Of a stretch of DNA of 64,000 nt, positions 36,595 through 43,913 are shown in pieces (the stretch's first letter is position 1; each line of letters opens with the position of its first letter). The stretch covers positions 124,001-188,000 of the forward strand of contig DDVX01000004.1 in assembly GCA_002345575.1 (NCBI GenBank), given 5' to 3'. The notes under the pieces were generated by a model. It did no database searches. It saw only the letters and a list, made by a program, of their open reading frames with translations, and was not told where the DNA came from. The translations under genes and the position numbers were made by a program. The stretch comes from Stutzerimonas stutzeri (GTDB taxonomy: Bacteria; Pseudomonadota; Gammaproteobacteria; Pseudomonadales; Pseudomonadaceae).

Positions 36595-36609
36595 GAGACC
36601 TCCAGTCTC
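36595..36609. promoter_or_regulatory. Palindrome 2, candidate IclR operator
   Basis: GAGAC and GTCTC are again separated by 5 bases (CTCCA). The centre-to-centre distance from palindrome 1 is 61 bp, close to six helical turns. It ends 9 bp short of the cyclodeaminase-like stop codon at 36619-36621. Confidence 0.6.
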
Positions 36610-36618
36610 ATTTATTAA

Positions 36619-37207
36619 TTAGTCATTCATCCGTCTCAAGCGTGCAAGTGCTTCCGATTGCAGCTTGTCACTCATCTCGGCCAGCCCAGCGCGAGCACTC
36701 GGATCATCCAGACCGCTCAGATCAGCCTCGACGTTCAGCAGCACCGACTCGATTGCAGCGTAGATCAGCAACGCACCGGCTTTTTACGTCGCAGCGCACC
36801 GACTCGACCACTTCGGGCCAGGCGGCCTCGGCGATAGCCAGCGCCTGGCTACAGGCATGGGCGGTGGCCAGCGGCACCGCGCAAGCCTGGCGTGCGGCTG
36901 ACTGCTGCGCCTCGCGACCTTCTGCATTCAGGTAGTCCTGAAAAGCCGCCACGTCATCATCGGCGAAAGCACCTGGTCGGCCGAGCAGTGCCTGTGCCGA
37001 ACGCAGCAGCTCGCCCCGCGCGGCATGAGGCTCGCGCTCCTCGCTGACCCGCAGCGCCTTGATCACCAGCGCCAGGCCGAAGTCGGCCACCACTGCCGCA
37101 ACCGCGCCACACCCGGGCAAGGCGCGCTCGGCGCAGGCCTCGCGGAACTGCGCCAGGGTCATGTCCCACAACTGTTCGCCGACGCCGGGCCGGGTCGTAT
37201 CCGTCAT
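36619..37207 (-). pseudogene. Cyclodeaminase/cyclohydrolase family gene with a +1 frameshift
   Basis: The frame starts at 37207 (MTDTTRPGVGEQLWDMTLAQ) and shows the family blocks FREACAERALPGCGAVAAV and the Ala-rich helices of formimidotetrahydrofolate cyclodeaminase. After VRCDVK it hits a run of five A (T5 at 36781-36785 on the plus strand). Reading on as written gives a non-family tail and an early stop. Skipping one base restores AGALLIYAAIESVLLNVEAD and a stop at 36619-36621. The rebuilt protein is about 195 residues, and the 589-bp length equals 196 codons plus one base. Error, decay or ribosomal slippage are all possible. It overlaps the upstream GAPDH-like stop by one base. Confidence 0.75.
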
Positions 37208-38220
37208 CAGGCGTCGCGCTGCGGCTGCCAGGCCAGCAGCACATCGAGCATGCGATTGGAAAATGCCCACTCGTTGTCATACCAGGCTAGAACCTTAATC
37301 AGATCACCCTGTACCCGGGTGTGGCTGAGATCGGCGACGCAGGAGACCGGATAACCGTTGAAGTCGCTGGAAACCAGCGGCCGGTCATTGCACTCCATCA
37401 CCCCCAGCGGCAACTTGCGCGCACCATCCACTAACATCTGATTCAGCGCTTCGACACTGGCCGGCGGTCGCTCGGCGGTAAAGGTCAGATCCACCAGCGA
37501 GACGTTTGGCGTCGGCACCCGCACCGAGAGGCCATCCAACCGTCCGGCCAGTTCCGGCAGCACCAAGCCGATGGCCTTGGCCGCGCCGGTAGTGGAGGGA
37601 ATCATCGACAGCGCCGCAGCGCGGGCGCGATAGAGGTCCTTGTGGGCCTTATCCAAGAGATTCTGGTCGTTGGTGTAGGCATGCACGGTATTGATCAGCC
37701 CCTGGCGAATGCCGACCGCCTCATGCAGCACCTTGGCCAGCGGCGCCAGGCAGTTGGTGGTGCAGGAGGCATTGGAAACCACCCGCTGGCTGCTGCCCAG
37801 CAGCTCATGGTTGACGCCATAGACCACGGTCAGGTCGGCGTCCTCCAGCGGATGCGAGGCGAATACGCGTTTGGCCCCAGCCTGCAAATGCTGCCCGGCC
37901 AGCGCGTGCGTCTTGAACTTGCCCGTGCACTCCAGCACCACGTCGATGCCGAGTTCTTTCCAGGGCAGCTGCGCAGGGTCGCGCTCCTGTAGCAGACGGA
38001 TCGACTGGCCGCGGATTTGCAGCACGTTTTCATGCTGCTCGACCTGGTCCTGAAAACGCCCGAAAGTGCTGTCGAAGCGGGTCAGGTGGGCCATTGCCGT
38101 CTGGTCACTGAGATCGTTGATCGCTTCGATACGAATCTGGCTCTCCAGATTTCGTTCGAACAGGGCACGCAATACAGCTCGGCCAATACGGCCATAACCA
38201 TTGATGGCGATACGCAACAT
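37207..38220 (-). CDS. Glyceraldehyde-3-phosphate dehydrogenase family (type I)
   Basis: A 337-residue NAD(P)-dependent enzyme. The Rossmann start MLRIAINGYGRIGRAVLRAL, the catalytic block SNASCTTNCLAPLAKVLHEA (Cys near residue 152), HAYTNDQ, the phosphate-binding IPSTTGAAKAIGLVLPEL and the C-terminal YDNEWAFSNRMLD are all there. These fit GAPDH better than erythrose-4-phosphate dehydrogenase, but the N-terminal domain (AINDLSDQTAMAHLTRFDST) is diverged, so either name is possible. The stop overlaps the start of the cyclodeaminase-like gene (TGATG), so the two are translationally coupled. Confidence 0.88.
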   Translation of the reverse strand: MLRIAINGYGRIGRAVLRALFERNLESQIRIEAINDLSDQTAMAHLTRFDSTFGRFQDQVEQHENVLQIRGQSIRLLQERDPAQLPWKELGIDVVLECTGKFKTHALAGQHLQAGAKRVFASHPLEDADLTVVYGVNHELLGSSQRVVSNASCTTNCLAPLAKVLHEAVGIRQGLINTVHAYTNDQNLLDKAHKDLYRARAAALSMIPSTTGAAKAIGLVLPELAGRLDGLSVRVPTPNVSLVDLTFTAERPPASVEALNQMLVDGARKLPLGVMECNDRPLVSSDFNGYPVSCVADLSHTRVQGDLIKVLAWYDNEWAFSNRMLDVLLAWQPQRDA

Positions 38221-38289
38221 GGCGGTCTCCAGGGTTGTTGAGCCTTTATTGGCAGTTCGCTATAAGTAAATTGTGCGATGGGCCTATGC

Positions 38290-38553
38290 CTAGAGTGATA
38301 CCTGAAACCGCTCCAAACGCCAATAGCCGGGGCAGAGTATCTCCGCCACCCGTCGCGCCAGCTGCACAAGCGAAGGCTGCGCTTGGATCAAAGGGCCGAA
38401 TTGAGCGAGAATGCGCGGCTTTTCCAGGCTGCGGAAAGCGGTGGCGAGAAAAGTGGGATCGAAACGAGCCGGCGCGCGCCTATTGAGTGCAGCGTCCAGC
38501 CCGTTCCAGCCTCGCCAATCGTCAGCGGTACCGGGCCGCCCAGCTTGAGGTAG
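38290..38553 (-). other. Possible gene remnant between the GAPDH-like gene and xpt
   Basis: In the 340-bp gap (38221-38560) a minus-strand frame reads FDPTFLATAFRSLEKPRILA and ends CPGYWRLERFQVSL. It has natural-looking codon use and no good start codon. It could be the 3' end of a decayed gene or a small unlisted protein. I recognise no family. Both flanking genes are divergent from the gap, so promoters must also lie here. Confidence 0.3.
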
Positions 38554-38560
38554 CGCGTTT

Positions 38561-39133
38561 GTGGAACAGCTGAAACAGAAAATCCGTAATGAAGGCACCG
38601 TCCTCTCCGACCGGGTACTCAAGGTCGACACCTTTCTGAACCATCAGATCGACCCCGTACTGATGCAGCAGATCGGGAAAGAGTTTGCTCGGCTGTTCCG
38701 TGACGATGGGATCACCCGCATCGTGACCATCGAGGCCTCCGGCATCGCCCCGGCGATCATGGCGGGCCTGGAGCTTGGCGTGCCTGTGATCTTTGCCCGC
38801 AAGCACCAGTCCCTGACGCTCACCGAGAACCTGCTCACCGCTTCGGTGTATTCCTTCACCAAGCAGGTCGAGAGCACCATCGCGATCAGCACACGGCACC
38901 TGTCAGCCAGCGACCGCGTGCTGATCATCGATGACTTCCTGGCCAACGGCAAAGCCGCCAAGGGTCTGATTTCGATCATCCAACAGGCCGGCGCGAGCAT
39001 CGCCGGGCTGGGCATCGTCATCGAGAAGTCGTTCCAGGTCGGTCGCCAGGAGCTGGAAGAGGCCGGCTTCCGTGTCGAGTCCCTGGCCCGCATCGCAGCC
39101 CTTGAGGACGGCAAAGTGGTCTTTATTGACTGA
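38561..39133 (+). CDS. xpt: Xanthine phosphoribosyltransferase
   Basis: Salvages xanthine (and guanine) to nucleotides with PRPP. It has 190 residues. The start is GTG at 38561 with GAGG ten bases upstream, giving MEQLKQKIRNEGTVLSDRVL, the family N-terminus. The PRPP-binding loop is VLIIDDFLANGKAAKGLI near residue 126, and FARKHQSLTL is the family block. A terminator follows at 39149-39176. Confidence 0.95.
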   Translation: MEQLKQKIRNEGTVLSDRVLKVDTFLNHQIDPVLMQQIGKEFARLFRDDGITRIVTIEASGIAPAIMAGLELGVPVIFARKHQSLTLTENLLTASVYSFTKQVESTIAISTRHLSASDRVLIIDDFLANGKAAKGLISIIQQAGASIAGLGIVIEKSFQVGRQELEEAGFRVESLARIAALEDGKVVFID

Positions 39134-39148
39134 CCACTTCGCAGAAAC

Positions 39149-39176
39149 GACAAAGCCGCCCGAGGGCGGCTTTGTC
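39149..39176. terminator. Bidirectional terminator between xpt and cycB
   Basis: GACAAAGCCGCC (39149-39160) pairs perfectly with GGCGGCTTTGTC (39165-39176) around CGAG. The genes converge here, 15 bp on either side. Confidence 0.85.
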
Positions 39177-39191
39177 ATTGCAACATCCGAC

Positions 39192-39617
39192 TTACAGGCC
39201 GGACATGTGCTGGATTGCGGCCTTGAGCTCATCGTCCGAGCAGTCGCCGCAGGTGCCTTTCGGCGGCATGGCGTTGATGCCGCTAATGGCATTCTTCAGC
39301 AGGCCGTCAAGACCGCCTGATTTTTCTGCTTTGGCAGTCCAGGCTGCTGAGTCGCCGGTTTTCGGCGAGTTGAGCAGACCTGTCGAGTGACAGGCAGTAC
39401 AGAACTTGCCATAGACATCAGCACCGCTGCGGGCAGCGCCGCCAGCGGCAACAGCAGCACCGGCACCGGCCGCTGCGCACTCTTCGCCTTGAATACAGAC
39501 TTCACCCACCGGCTTGAGACGCTCGGCGATGGCTTCATCGGTCGCAGCCTGAGCGCTCACTGCCCACAGGGCCATTACGGCAGTCTGTGCTACCAGGATC
39601 TTCTTAATCAGCTTCAC
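39192..39617 (-). CDS. cycB: Cytochrome c5
   Basis: A 141-residue periplasmic electron carrier. The signal peptide starts MKLIKKILVAQTAVMALWAV and is probably cleaved after SAQA. The heme motif is CTACH, and the axial Met is in NAMPPKG near residue 117. A second cysteine pair in CGDC matches the disulfide of cytochrome c5. The Ala/Gly-rich linker around residue 55 is longer than usual. In P. aeruginosa the gene next to xpt is cycB. Confidence 0.93.
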   Translation of the reverse strand: MKLIKKILVAQTAVMALWAVSAQAATDEAIAERLKPVGEVCIQGEECAAAGAGAAVAAGGAARSGADVYGKFCTACHSTGLLNSPKTGDSAAWTAKAEKSGGLDGLLKNAISGINAMPPKGTCGDCSDDELKAAIQHMSGL

Positions 39618-39783
39618 CTTACACCCTCATAGTGGCTAGACACGCCCGCGGCCACGGTAACGCAGGCGGGCGGTAGTATAGCGGCAAGCCGTGCCTGCCG
39701 AAACAACCAAGGCACAAGCGCCAGTAGCGACCCTGTGTCGCATTCCCAGCCGGAGTCAGCCTTTGCTTGCAGATCATCGGCAC

Positions 39784-40347
39784 TCAGAAGTTTGCCGGTG
39801 TGGTCGCGCTGATCAGCCGAGCCGGCTCATCGAACGGATTGCGAAAACGGTGCGGCTTACTGCTGTCGAAATAGTAGCTGTCGCCTGCAGCCAGCACATG
39901 GACTTGACCACTCACCGTCAGTTCCAGAGAGCCGGCGACCAGCATGCCGGCTTCCTCGCCTTGATGCGCGAGCATCTCCTGGCCCGTGTCGCTGCCCGGC
40001 GGATAGGTCTCGTCTAGAAAGGCAATAGCCCGGCTCGGATGAGCCTTGCCTACCAGCTTCATACTGACGGCACCGTCGGAAATATCGATCAGTTCTCCGG
40101 CCCGGTAGACCACTTGGGTATCTCCATCCTGCTCGAAATCCGGCGAGAAGAACTCCACCAGCGACATAGGAATTCCGCTCAATACCTTCTTGAGCGAACT
40201 GATCGATGGGCTGACGCTGTTCTTTTCGATCATGGAGATGGTGCTGTTGGTCACCCCGGCACGCTTGGCAAGTTCACGCTGGGACAGCCCCTTGAGCTTG
40301 CGGATGGTTTGCAGTCGAACGCCGACGTCCAATACGGGAGCCCCCAA
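39784..40347 (-). CDS. XRE-cupin transcriptional regulator (PauR-like)
   Basis: A 187-residue regulator with an N-terminal helix-turn-helix (residues 8-65, LSQRELAKRAGVTNSTISMI) and a C-terminal cupin domain (EEAGMLVAGSLELTVSGQ; GDSYYFDSSKPHRFRN). By position near cycB, dadA and the pauB-like gene it matches P. aeruginosa PauR (PA5301), which represses polyamine catabolic genes. The start is uncertain: only TTG codons fit (40347 or 40332), with a weak ribosome binding site. The 250 bp up to the YkvI gene contain its promoter and a terminator. Confidence 0.88.
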   Translation of the reverse strand: MGAPVLDVGVRLQTIRKLKGLSQRELAKRAGVTNSTISMIEKNSVSPSISSLKKVLSGIPMSLVEFFSPDFEQDGDTQVVYRAGELIDISDGAVSMKLVGKAHPSRAIAFLDETYPPGSDTGQEMLAHQGEEAGMLVAGSLELTVSGQVHVLAAGDSYYFDSSKPHRFRNPFDEPARLISATTPANF

Positions 40348-40559
40348 TCAAGCGCGAAATCGGAAGCCACTATGATGGCGAGGGCGTTCAGTATTTTCAA
40401 CACTCCAGAGTTGTATCGGCGCCCGGTATAGCCCAGCAGCGCGGCGCCCACAGAAATCTCCACGCGCACCTGCGGCGCATACACAAGCGCTTGGACAGTC
40501 GTACGAGCCGGCGCGACGCCCGAAGGCAGCCAGCTGTCCCATTCACCACGAAACGAATG

Positions 40560-40588
40560 GCACCGGGCTGCCTTCAGTAACCCGGTGC
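40560..40588 (-). terminator. Hairpin downstream of the YkvI gene
   Basis: GCACCGGG (40560-40567) pairs with CCCGGTGC (40581-40588) over a 13-nt loop, 10 bp after the YkvI stop. On the minus strand ATTCGTTTCG follows, a modest T-rich flank. Confidence 0.5.
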
Positions 40589-40597
40589 CTGCGAGGG

Positions 40598-41701
40598 TCA
40601 GATCAGAGAGTTCAATTTGCTCTTCTGCACCTGGACGGCCGTACCGGAGCGGTTGCGGATCCAGCTGTAAGCGATTGCAAGGATCAGGGCGAAGCCGACA
40701 TAGCCCAGCAGCGGATAGACGGTACCGACCAGCTTGCTGAAGCCGCCCAGGCTTAGGGCTAGACCGACGCATACGGACACTGCGCTGAAGCCTTTAAAGC
40801 GTGCCGACTCAGGCTTGGCGAAGCGTGCGCTGAAAGCGAAGAACATGCCTACCGCGGTGCTATAGACCATGCAAATCAGCGCGACCGACATCACAACCGA
40901 AAGCAGCGGCGAGATACGCGAGGCCAGCGCCAGCGTCGGCATCTCGATACCCTGCAGCTGGTTGATGTTGGCGAACAGGCCGATGTTCAGTACCAGGATC
41001 AGCAACCCCAGGCCGAGCCCGCCGAACACACCGCCCAGCGCTGCAGCCTTGGGCTGCTTGGTCAGGCCACCGATCACCGCCAGCATCGGGAAGCCCACCG
41101 CGATATTGAAGGAGGCGTACAACAGCGCGCCGACGAACCAGTTGGAGCTGACCGTTTCGTTGTCCTCGCGAGCGACCGCATCAAGGACCTCGACCGGGGC
41201 GTTGTAGCTGAAGATCGAGTAGCTGGTGATGATCAGCACCATCGCTAGCAGAAATGGCATGACCGCGCTGATCAGGTTGATGATCCGCGTGACGTTCAGG
41301 CACAACGTGGCGATCACCAGCACAGTCATCAGCACGCCACCGAACAACGGTGGAAGGCCGTACTGCTGGGCGAAGATCGAGCCGCAGCCGGCCAGCATCA
41401 CCACGCCAACGCCATAGAGGAAGAACGACAGCACCAGGTCAACCACCAGGCCGATGCGGGCGCCGAACAGGCTATAGAGAACTTCCTTGTGCGAGTTCGA
41501 TTGCATCTTCGAACTCATCCGGGCGATCTGCATGCCTAGAAAGGCAAACAGCAGGCCGCTGACCAGCGTACCGGCAATGCCGATCAGCCCGTAGCCAGTA
41601 AAGAACTGAAGCACTTCCTGGCCAGAAGCAAAGCCGCCTCCGATAACCACGGACATATACGCAAACGCAATCTGGATCGATTGTTTGTTCATTACATTCA
41701 T
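40598..41701 (-). CDS. YkvI family membrane permease
   Basis: A 367-residue protein with about ten membrane helices, starting MNVMNKQSIQIAFAYMSVVI (a second ATG at 41692 is possible). The helix 1 motif GGGFASGQEVLQFF is typical of YkvI proteins, relatives of amino acid permeases of the APC fold. No substrate is proven. It lies 183 bp downstream of dadA on the same strand, so uptake of a D- or L-amino acid used by DadA is a fair guess. Confidence 0.85.
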   Translation of the reverse strand: MNVMNKQSIQIAFAYMSVVIGGGFASGQEVLQFFTGYGLIGIAGTLVSGLLFAFLGMQIARMSSKMQSNSHKEVLYSLFGARIGLVVDLVLSFFLYGVGVVMLAGCGSIFAQQYGLPPLFGGVLMTVLVIATLCLNVTRIINLISAVMPFLLAMVLIITSYSIFSYNAPVEVLDAVAREDNETVSSNWFVGALLYASFNIAVGFPMLAVIGGLTKQPKAAALGGVFGGLGLGLLILVLNIGLFANINQLQGIEMPTLALASRISPLLSVVMSVALICMVYSTAVGMFFAFSARFAKPESARFKGFSAVSVCVGLALSLGGFSKLVGTVYPLLGYVGFALILAIAYSWIRNRSGTAVQVQKSKLNSLI

Positions 41702-41884
41702 CTCGTTCTTGGATTTATAGGTACGAGGAATGACTGCAGATTCAGCTCATTCCGGTAAAGCAGCTACTCCCGGTGACGGGGACTAATGAGCAACTCCGGC
41801 TCGCTGAGTTTTCCAACCCACTCAGGCAAATACTCGGCAGGCGGGAACCTGCCTGAATGGCAACTTTCATGGTCAAGAAGACGA

Positions 41885-43183
41885 TCAGTGGGCAGATGCC
41901 GGCTGGCCTTGGCTTTGCGCCTCGTTGCCGGCTTCGTAGCGGGAAATGTCCAGGCCCTGAGCGCTGATCTGCGGGCGCTTCTTGGCGATCAAATCGGCGA
42001 GCAGGCTACCGGAGCCGCAGGCCATGGTCCAGCCAAGGGTGCCGTGACCGGTGTTGAGGAACAGGTTGCGATAGCGCGTAGCACCGATGATTGGCGTGCC
42101 GTCCGGGGTTGCGGGACGCAGGCCGGTCCAAAACTCTCCGACAGACGGATCACCGCCCTGTGGGTAGAGATCGCCGACAACCAACTCCAGCGTTTCGCGG
42201 CGACGGGGGTTGAGCGACAGATCATGCCCGGCAATCTCGGCCATGCCACCGACACGAATGCGATTGTCGAAGCGGGTGATGGCAACCTTGTAGGTTTCAT
42301 CGAGAATCGTCGAGGTTGGCGCCATAGCCGCATCAGCGATCGGCACGGTCAGCGAATAGCCCTTCAGCGGATAGATCGGGGCCTTGATGCCCAGCGGCTT
42401 GAGCATTTGCGGCGAATAGCTGCCCAGCGCCAGCACATACTGGTCGGCGCGTTCCAGCTGACCGTCGATCCAGACGCCAGCGATACGCTCGCCGTCATTT
42501 TCCAGACGCTCGATGTTGCACCCGAAGCGGAACTCGACGCCCAGTTCACGGGCCATGTCTGCCAGGCGGTTGGTGAACATGAAGCAGTCGCCCGTCTGAT
42601 CGTTGGGCAAATGCAGCGCGCCGGCCAGCTTGTGCTTGACGTTGGCCAGGGCCGGCTCGACGCGAGCGATAGCGTCGCGATCGAGCAGCTCGAACGGTAC
42701 GCCAGAGGCTTTCAATACGGCGATATCCTTGGCTGCGGCATCAACCTGGGCTTGGGTGCGGAACAACTGGGTGGTACCGCGCTGGCGGCCTTCATAGCTG
42801 ATGCCGGTTTCGGCGCGCAGTTCGTCGAGGCAATCGCGGCTGTACTCGGACAGGCGCACCATGCGCTCCTTGTTCACCGCGTAACGGCTGGCGGTGCAGT
42901 TGCGCAGCATCTGAGCCATCCACAGATACTGGTCAATATTGCCGGTGAGCTTGATCGCCAGCGGCGCGTGGCGTTGCAGCAACCACTTTATCGCCTTCAG
43001 CGGAACGCCCGGCGCGGCCCAAGGAGAGGCATAGCCCGGCGAAACCTGGCCAGCGTTGGCGAAGCTGGTTTCCATAGCCACGGCTGGCTGGCGATCGACG
43101 ACTACGACCTCGAACCCCGCACGCGCCAAATAATAAGCACTGGCGGTACCAATCACACCGCTGCCCAGGATCAAAACTCGCAT
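41885..43183 (-). CDS. dadA: D-amino acid dehydrogenase
   Basis: A 432-residue membrane-associated flavoenzyme that oxidises D-alanine and other D-amino acids to keto acids, feeding electrons to the respiratory chain. It starts MRVLILGSGVIGTASAYYLA, the FAD dinucleotide fold, after a GGAGGG site. The C-terminal GHGTLGWTMACGSGSLLADL is the family block. The length is the same as P. aeruginosa DadA. It is divergent from dadR. The alanine racemase gene dadX that usually follows is not in the window. A YkvI permease takes that place. Confidence 0.96.
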   Translation of the reverse strand: MRVLILGSGVIGTASAYYLARAGFEVVVVDRQPAVAMETSFANAGQVSPGYASPWAAPGVPLKAIKWLLQRHAPLAIKLTGNIDQYLWMAQMLRNCTASRYAVNKERMVRLSEYSRDCLDELRAETGISYEGRQRGTTQLFRTQAQVDAAAKDIAVLKASGVPFELLDRDAIARVEPALANVKHKLAGALHLPNDQTGDCFMFTNRLADMARELGVEFRFGCNIERLENDGERIAGVWIDGQLERADQYVLALGSYSPQMLKPLGIKAPIYPLKGYSLTVPIADAAMAPTSTILDETYKVAITRFDNRIRVGGMAEIAGHDLSLNPRRRETLELVVGDLYPQGGDPSVGEFWTGLRPATPDGTPIIGATRYRNLFLNTGHGTLGWTMACGSGSLLADLIAKKRPQISAQGLDISRYEAGNEAQSQGQPASAH

Positions 43184-43269
43184 GAATCTTTGCCCTCCAC
43201 CCGGCACGCCCGGATGTATCCATTGTTGTTGAGCGGAGTGTAGGACGGCGCAAGCAGTGATATTCACTG

Positions 43270-43305
43270 TTTATCCCGCTATTCTTGCTAGAAATTCTCG
43301 ATAAA
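43270..43305. promoter_or_regulatory. AT-rich inverted repeat in the dadA-dadR gap, candidate DadR site
   Basis: TTTATC (43270-43275) and GATAAA (43300-43305) flank a 24-bp AT-rich core containing AGAAATTCT. Lrp-family proteins bind such loose AT-rich dyads between their own gene and their target. No site was measured. Confidence 0.4.
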
Positions 43306-43332
43306 AATGCTTTTACAGGAGGCGCATCCACT

Positions 43333-43821
43333 ATGATCCCCCCTCATAAGACCCGTCGAGAGCTGGACCGGATGGACCGCAGCATCCTGCGCATCCTGCA
43401 GCAGGAAGGGCGGATCTCGTTTACCGAACTGGGCGAGCGGGTCAACCTGTCGACCACGCCATGCACCGAGCGTGTACGCCGCCTGGAGCGCGACGGAGTG
43501 ATCCTCGGCTACCACGCGCGGCTCAATCCGCAGCTGCTACGCGCCAGCCTCCTGGTGTTCGTCGAGATCAGCCTGGACTATAAGTCCGGCGACACCTTTG
43601 ATGACTTCCGCCGCGCCGTTCTCAAGTTGCCCCATGTGCTGGAATGCCACCTGGTTTCCGGCGACTTCGACTACTTGGTCAAGGCTCGCATCTCGGAAAT
43701 GGCCTCGTACCGCAAGCTGCTCGGAGACATCCTGCTGAAGCTGCCCCACGTGCGTGAGTCCAAGAGCTATATCGTCATGGAAGAAGTAAAGGAGTCGCTG
43801 ACGCTGCCGGTGCCTGAATAG
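43333..43821 (+). CDS. dadR: DadR, Lrp/AsnC family regulator
   Basis: A 162-residue leucine-responsive-type regulator. The N-terminal winged helix (residues 12-60, DRSILRILQQEGRISFTELG and STTPCTERVRRLERDG) is followed by an AsnC ligand domain (residues 70-155, LVFVEISLDYKSGDTFDDF; HLVSGDFDYLVKARI). The chain is nearly that of P. aeruginosa DadR (PA5308), which with L-alanine activates dadAX. AGGAGG lies 12 bases upstream of the ATG. It is divergent from dadA and precedes the pauB-like gene. Confidence 0.94.
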   Translation: MIPPHKTRRELDRMDRSILRILQQEGRISFTELGERVNLSTTPCTERVRRLERDGVILGYHARLNPQLLRASLLVFVEISLDYKSGDTFDDFRRAVLKLPHVLECHLVSGDFDYLVKARISEMASYRKLLGDILLKLPHVRESKSYIVMEEVKESLTLPVPE

Positions 43822-43913
43822 CTGGGCCCTAGATCCACCAGGTGCGAGGCTCTTTGCTCCGCAATAAGCCAGCGACTTACTCTTGATCTCGTCATTTATT
43901 CCAGGAGCCTTTT

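Noticed and set aside
35655..36935. Plus-strand open frame of 426 residues opposite the iron alcohol dehydrogenase
   Set aside because: It crosses the promoter palindromes and the cyclodeaminase frameshift and has a composition typical of antisense GC-rich frames.
41786..43243. Plus-strand open frame of 485 residues opposite dadA
   Set aside because: dadA is conserved over its whole length, and the antisense frame shows no motif.
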